Source: an uncultured Bacteroidales bacterium
GTDB lineage: Bacteria > Bacteroidota > Bacteroidia > Bacteroidales > Bacteroidaceae
Length of the DNA stretch: 45,646 nt
Reading direction: 5' to 3'
Assembly (NCBI GenBank): GCA_902775975.1
Contig: CACYOC010000019.1
Location: forward strand, 1-45,646
Shown here: piece after piece, positions 42,125 to 45,646 of the stretch
How the letters are laid out: each line of letters begins with the position of its first letter
How positions within the stretch are numbered: position 1 is the stretch's first letter
The notes under the pieces: model-generated
Seen by the model: the letters and a program-made list of their open reading frames with translations, nothing else
Databases searched by the model: none
Told to the model about the DNA's origin: nothing
Made by a program: the position numbers and the translations under genes

Positions 42125-44962
42125 ATGAAGGACTATATCGAGATAAAAGGTGCCCGAGTCAACAATCTCAAGAACGTCAATGTCAAGATACCACGCAACA
42201 AGCTGGTCGTGGTAGCCGGAGTATCGGGTAGCGGCAAGTCGTCATTGGCGTTCGACACGCTCTATGCCGAGGGGCAACGTCGCTATGTAGAGAGTTTGTC
42301 GAGCTATGCACGCCAGTTTTTAGGACGCATGAACAAACCTGAGTGCGACTTCATCAAAGGCATTCCTCCCGCTATCGCCATTGAGCAGAAAGTCATCTCG
42401 CGCAATCCCCGAAGCACCGTTGGCACCACGACGGAAATCTACGAATACCTTCGTCTGCTTTTTGCCCGTATCGGACGCACCTACTCTCCCATTTCCGGTC
42501 AGGAAGTCAAGAAGCACTCAACAGACGACGTGCTCGAATGTCTGCGCCAATACCAGAAAGGCACCAAGTTTGTCATCATGGCTCCTATCCATCCTGTCGA
42601 AGGACGAACCATGGAAAGACAGCTGCAGATGTACGTTCAGAATGGCTATGCCCGCATTGCTGCCAACGGAACGATTGTCAGGATAGACGACTATCTGGCC
42701 GGTCAGGAGACGGCATCGTCGCTCTATCTTGTCATTGACCGACTGTCAGTTGATGATGCCAAGGATGTGGTGTCACGCATCATCGACTCTTCCGAGACGG
42801 CGTTTTACGAAGGACAGGGCGAGATGCGCCTCATGGTCGATCCGGCAGGCATCACTTATGACTTCTCCACGCGCTTCGAAGCTGATGGCATAACCTTCGA
42901 AGAGCCTTCCGACCAGATGTTCTCATTCAATTCGCCAGTGGGTGCCTGTCCTGAATGTCAGGGGTTTGGCAAAATCATCGGCATTGACGAACATCTTGTC
43001 ATTCCCAATACCTCGCTGTCCGTCTATGACGGCTGCGTAGTCTGCTGGCATGGAGAGAAGATGGGCATGTGGAAAGAGGAGTTCTGCCGAAGGGCTGCCA
43101 AAGACGACTTCCCCATCTTCGAGCCTTACTATCAGCTGACGCAACAACAGAAAGACCAGCTCTGGCACGGTCTGCCATCGGAACGTCACAAGGACATTCA
43201 CGACCAGGTGAGCATTGATGCTTTCTTCCAGATGGTGACAGAGAACCAGTATAAGATACAGTATCGTGTCATGCTGTCGCGCTATAGAGGAAAGACCACC
43301 TGTCCCAAATGTCACGGCACTCGCTTGAAGCCCGAGGCCGACTATGTCAAGATTGGCGGACGCAGCATTTCTGACCTGGTGCAGATGCCTATCGTCAGGC
43401 TGAAGCACTGGTTCGACACGGTGGAACTGACAGAGCAAGAACAGCTGATAGGCAAACGGCTGCTGAAGGAAATCAACGCCCGTCTCCAGTTCTTGTTAGA
43501 GGTCGGACTGGGCTATCTCACCCTGAACCGCATGTCGAACACCCTGTCGGGAGGAGAGAGCCAGCGCATCAATCTGACGACATCGTTGGGAAGTTCGCTG
43601 GTAGGGTCGCTATATATTCTCGACGAACCCAGCATCGGTCTTCATGCCCGTGACACCGACCGTCTCATCAAAGTGCTCAAAGAACTTCGGGATATAGGCA
43701 ACACGGTTGTCATTGTCGAACACGACGAGGAAATCATGAGGGCTGCCGACTACCTCATCGACGTAGGACCTGACGCTGGACGACTGGGCGGTGAGATCGT
43801 CTTTGAGGGCAATGCGGCAGACGTCAACAAAGACTCGCTGCAGAAGTATCCGCACAGCTACACCGTTCGCTATCTCACTCACACAGAGCAGATACCTCTT
43901 CCTGCCAGCCATCGCCCATGGAATCAGAAGATTACTGTCAAGGGAGCACGCATGAACAACCTCAAAGGCATCGACGTCGATTTCCCCCTCAACATCATGA
44001 CCGTAGTCACTGGCGTCTCAGGCTCGGGAAAGTCGTCGCTGGTCAAGGGCATCCTCTACCCTGCCCTCAAGCGACATTTGGGTGAAGTCTTCGATGCCCC
44101 TGGAGAATATATGGGACTTGAAGGCGACTACTCTGCCGTCAAGCACGTCGAATTCATCGACCAGAATCCCATCGGCAAATCCACCCGCTCAAATCCAGCC
44201 ACCTACGTCAAGGCCTACGATGCCATTCGCGACCTCTTCTCCGAGCAGCCCCTGGCACAGCAGATGGGATTCAGCAGCCAGTACTTCTCGTTCAACACCG
44301 ACGGAGGACGCTGCGACGAGTGTAAAGGAGCGGGCGTCATCACCGTAGAGATGCAGTTCATGGCCGACCTGGTGCTGGAATGCGAGGTGTGTCATGGTCA
44401 TCGTTTCAAGCACGACATTCTGGACGTGCGCTTCCAGGGACGCAACATCGATGATGTCTTGAACATGACCATCTCTGAAGCCATCCAGTTCTTCGGCGAT
44501 GCAGCAGCCAACCAGCAAGCGCTCGACAAGGCGCAATTGTCACTCTGCAAGACCATCGTCAACAGACTCAAGCCCCTTGAGAGCGTCGGACTGGGCTATA
44601 TCAAGCTCGGACAAAGCTCCAGCACCCTTTCCGGCGGTGAGAACCAACGCGTCAAGTTAGCCTATTTCATTGGTCAGGAGCGACAAGAGCCCACCCTCTT
44701 CATCTTCGACGAGCCCACGACGGGTCTGCACTTCCACGATATCCAGCGCCTGCTCAGCGCCTTCAATGCCTTGATAGAGCGCGGCCATACCATCCTCATC
44801 ATTGAGCATAACATGGAAATCATCAAGTGCGCCGACCACGTCATCGATATCGGTCCCGAAGGTGGAGACCGCGGTGGTGAGATTGTAGCTACCGGAACCC
44901 CCGAGCAGATTGCAGCCAACGAGCGCAGCCTGACAGGAAAATTCCTAAAAGACAAACTGTAA
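42125..44962 (+). CDS. uvrA: UvrABC system protein A
   Basis: The damage-recognition ATPase of nucleotide excision repair. The 945 residues hold two ABC modules: Walker [10 protein letters not shown] at about 32-40 and 630-638, signatures LSGGESQR and LSGGENQR, Walker B ILDEPS and IFDEPT, and zinc-binding CxxC modules ([16 protein letters not shown], and CDECKGAG with CEVCHG). All look intact. The gene is alone; uvrB is not nearby. The region behind its stop (44963-45104) holds only a low-complexity repeat and the tRNA promoter. Confidence 0.97.
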   Translation: MKDYIEIKGARVNNLKNVNVKIPRNKLVVVAGVSGSGKSSLAFDTLYAEGQRRYVESLSSYARQFLGRMNKPECDFIKGIPPAIAIEQKVISRNPRSTVGTTTEIYEYLRLLFARIGRTYSPISGQEVKKHSTDDVLECLRQYQKGTKFVIMAPIHPVEGRTMERQLQMYVQNGYARIAANGTIVRIDDYLAGQETASSLYLVIDRLSVDDAKDVVSRIIDSSETAFYEGQGEMRLMVDPAGITYDFSTRFEADGITFEEPSDQMFSFNSPVGACPECQGFGKIIGIDEHLVIPNTSLSVYDGCVVCWHGEKMGMWKEEFCRRAAKDDFPIFEPYYQLTQQQKDQLWHGLPSERHKDIHDQVSIDAFFQMVTENQYKIQYRVMLSRYRGKTTCPKCHGTRLKPEADYVKIGGRSISDLVQMPIVRLKHWFDTVELTEQEQLIGKRLLKEINARLQFLLEVGLGYLTLNRMSNTLSGGESQRINLTTSLGSSLVGSLYILDEPSIGLHARDTDRLIKVLKELRDIGNTVVIVEHDEEIMRAADYLIDVGPDAGRLGGEIVFEGNAADVNKDSLQKYPHSYTVRYLTHTEQIPLPASHRPWNQKITVKGARMNNLKGIDVDFPLNIMTVVTGVSGSGKSSLVKGILYPALKRHLGEVFDAPGEYMGLEGDYSAVKHVEFIDQNPIGKSTRSNPATYVKAYDAIRDLFSEQPLAQQMGFSSQYFSFNTDGGRCDECKGAGVITVEMQFMADLVLECEVCHGHRFKHDILDVRFQGRNIDDVLNMTISEAIQFFGDAAANQQALDKAQLSLCKTIVNRLKPLESVGLGYIKLGQSSSTLSGGENQRVKLAYFIGQERQEPTLFIFDEPTTGLHFHDIQRLLSAFNALIERGHTILIIEHNMEIIKCADHVIDIGPEGGDRGGEIVATGTPEQIAANERSLTGKFLKDKL

Positions 44963-45013
44963 ATACGCCTTTTCGGGGCTTAAAACAAAAAAAATGTAAA
45001 AGCAGAAGCAAAT

Positions 45014-45041
45014 TTTTCACTTTTCACTTTTCACTTTTCTC
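45014..45041 (+). repeat. TTTTCAC tandem repeat
   Basis: Four copies of a 7-bp unit (three TTTTCAC, one TTTTCTC) directly upstream of the tRNA-cluster promoter, overlapping its -33 region. Similar in style to the TTTTTAC repeat before yebC. Confidence 0.8.
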
Positions 45042-45050
45042 TTTTTTTCG

Positions 45051-45058
45051 TATCTTTG
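45051..45058 (+). promoter_or_regulatory. -7 element of the tRNA-Thr/tRNA-Gly unit
   Basis: TATCTTTG followed by C, 46 bp before tRNA-Thr. The -33 position falls into the TTTTCAC repeat and is not a clear TTTG. Confidence 0.65.
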
Positions 45059-45104
45059 CACCCGCATTTGAAAGATGCACCTCAAAAGAGTTCTTTGAAA
45101 GACT

Positions 45105-45177
<73 letters not shown>

Positions 45178-45218
45178 CACTCTCTCACGAGCTGTCGTAC
45201 AACAACGATGCTTCACAG

Positions 45219-45291
45219 GCGGAATTAGCTCAGTTGGTAGAGCATTGGCTTCCCAAGCCGAGGGTCGCGGGTTCGAGTCCCGTATTCCGCT
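45219..45291 (+). tRNA. tRNA-Gly (anticodon CCC)
   Basis: Acceptor GCGGAAT with ATTCCGC, D-arm GCTCAGTTGGTAGAGC, anticodon loop TTCCCAA, T-arm GGGTTCGAGTCCC. No CCA is encoded. It lies 41 bp behind tRNA-Thr. Confidence 0.96.
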
Positions 45292-45337
45292 CGAAATAGA
45301 GAAAAAAGGATGTATAGTGAAAAAAGTCCTCGAAAAA

Positions 45338-45369
45338 TTTGCAAGGTTCAAATAAATATTGTACCTTTG
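45338..45369 (+). promoter_or_regulatory. Promoter of the tRNA-Ser/tRNA-Glu unit
   Basis: TTTG (45338-45341) and TACCTTTG (45362-45369) are 20 bp apart. It divides the tRNA cluster into two transcription units. Confidence 0.8.
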
Positions 45370-45420
45370 CACCCGCAATCAAGGAGATAACCCCACGGTT
45401 GAAGCTTAAAACCTCCTTTT

Positions 45421-45507
45421 GGAAGGATGGGTGAGTGGCTGAAACCAGCAGTTTGCTAAACTGCCGTACGGGTTCCCGTACCGGGGGTTCGAATCCCCCT
45501 CCTTCCG
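45421..45507 (+). tRNA. tRNA-Ser (anticodon GCT)
   Basis: A type II tRNA: acceptor GGAAGGA with TCCTTCC, anticodon loop TTGCTAA, long variable arm TACGGGTTCCCGTA, T-arm GGGGGTTCGAATCCCCC. No CCA is encoded. It reads AGC/AGU codons. Confidence 0.96.
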
Positions 45508-45547
45508 CAGCCGGTGGGATTTCTCTGCGAGAGCATACTAACACGAT

Positions 45548-45619
45548 GGTCGATTCATCTAATGGTTAGGATACAAGATTCTCAATCTTGGCATAGGGGT
45601 TCGATTCCCCTATCGACTA
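45548..45619 (+). tRNA. tRNA-Glu (anticodon CTC)
   Basis: Acceptor GGTCGAT with ATCGACT (one G-U), D-arm with AATGGTTAGGAT, anticodon loop TTCTCAA, T-arm GGGGTTCGATTCCCC. No CCA is encoded. It reads GAG codons. Confidence 0.94.
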
Positions 45620-45623
45620 CTTA

Positions 45624-45646
45624 AAACCGCCTATTTAGGGCGGTTT
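45624..45646 (+). terminator. Terminator hairpin behind the tRNA cluster (cut by the window end)
   Basis: AAACCGCC (45624-45631) pairs with GGCGGTTT (45639-45646). The expected T-run lies at or beyond the window edge. Confidence 0.7.

Overview
This window looks like a chromosomal segment of a Bacteroidales bacterium, most likely Prevotellaceae (Prevotella in the broad sense). The evidence is a 16S rRNA 5' end of Bacteroidetes type at the left edge, repeated TAnnTTTG -7 promoter elements (often with a TTTG -33 element 19-20 bp upstream), a GldB lipoprotein, a permuted ATP synthase operon with a very short epsilon subunit, DUF4861 and glucuronate isomerase genes, and Bacteroidales-style intergenic repeats. 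It is mostly a housekeeping region. I see no insertion sequence, prophage, CRISPR array or defence island.

Layout. 1-518: 5' end of a 16S gene (minus), its leader and rRNA promoter. 519-2846: class A penicillin-binding protein (minus). 2954-7003: pyrB, pyrI, a COG0523/CobW metallochaperone-type GTPase with an Asp/His-rich loop, then glyA. 7004-7488: a decayed 5' fragment of a sensor gene, then a strong promoter and an unidentified structured RNA. 7489-8088: ribE. 8309-12894: TolC-MacA-MacB type efflux system with separate ATPase and permease genes. 12909-15388: ruvC, a tandem-domain ABC ATPase and a small exported protein. 15474-18017: clpC behind a perfect sigma-54 promoter. 18255-19592: gdhA behind an FNR/CRP-type palindrome.

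19746-27001 (minus) is the whole F1Fo ATP synthase in the order atpD-atpC-orf-atpB-atpE-atpF-atpH-atpA-atpG, with residues indicating proton rather than sodium coupling. Then come a small lipoprotein (plus), pheT-yebC (minus), a repeat-rich spacer, uxaC (minus), asparaginase and rubrerythrin (plus), a DPP IV-type peptidase (minus), tRNA-Ser(CGA), valS, gldB (minus), a DUF4861 protein, uvrA, and a cluster of tRNA-Thr(CGT), tRNA-Gly(CCC), tRNA-Ser(GCT) and tRNA-Glu(CTC).

The most interesting signals are: (1) the structured RNA at about 7247-7454 before ribE, with its own promoter, a 7-bp closing stem between its ends and a U-tract; (2) the sigma-54 promoter before clpC; (3) the nested palindromes before gdhA; (4) a possible zinc chaperone directly behind the zinc-binding PyrI subunit; (5) the sensor-gene relic; (6) several families of short intergenic repeats close to start or stop codons. 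No search or folding program was run. Family names come from motif recognition and RNA structures from pairing by eye.
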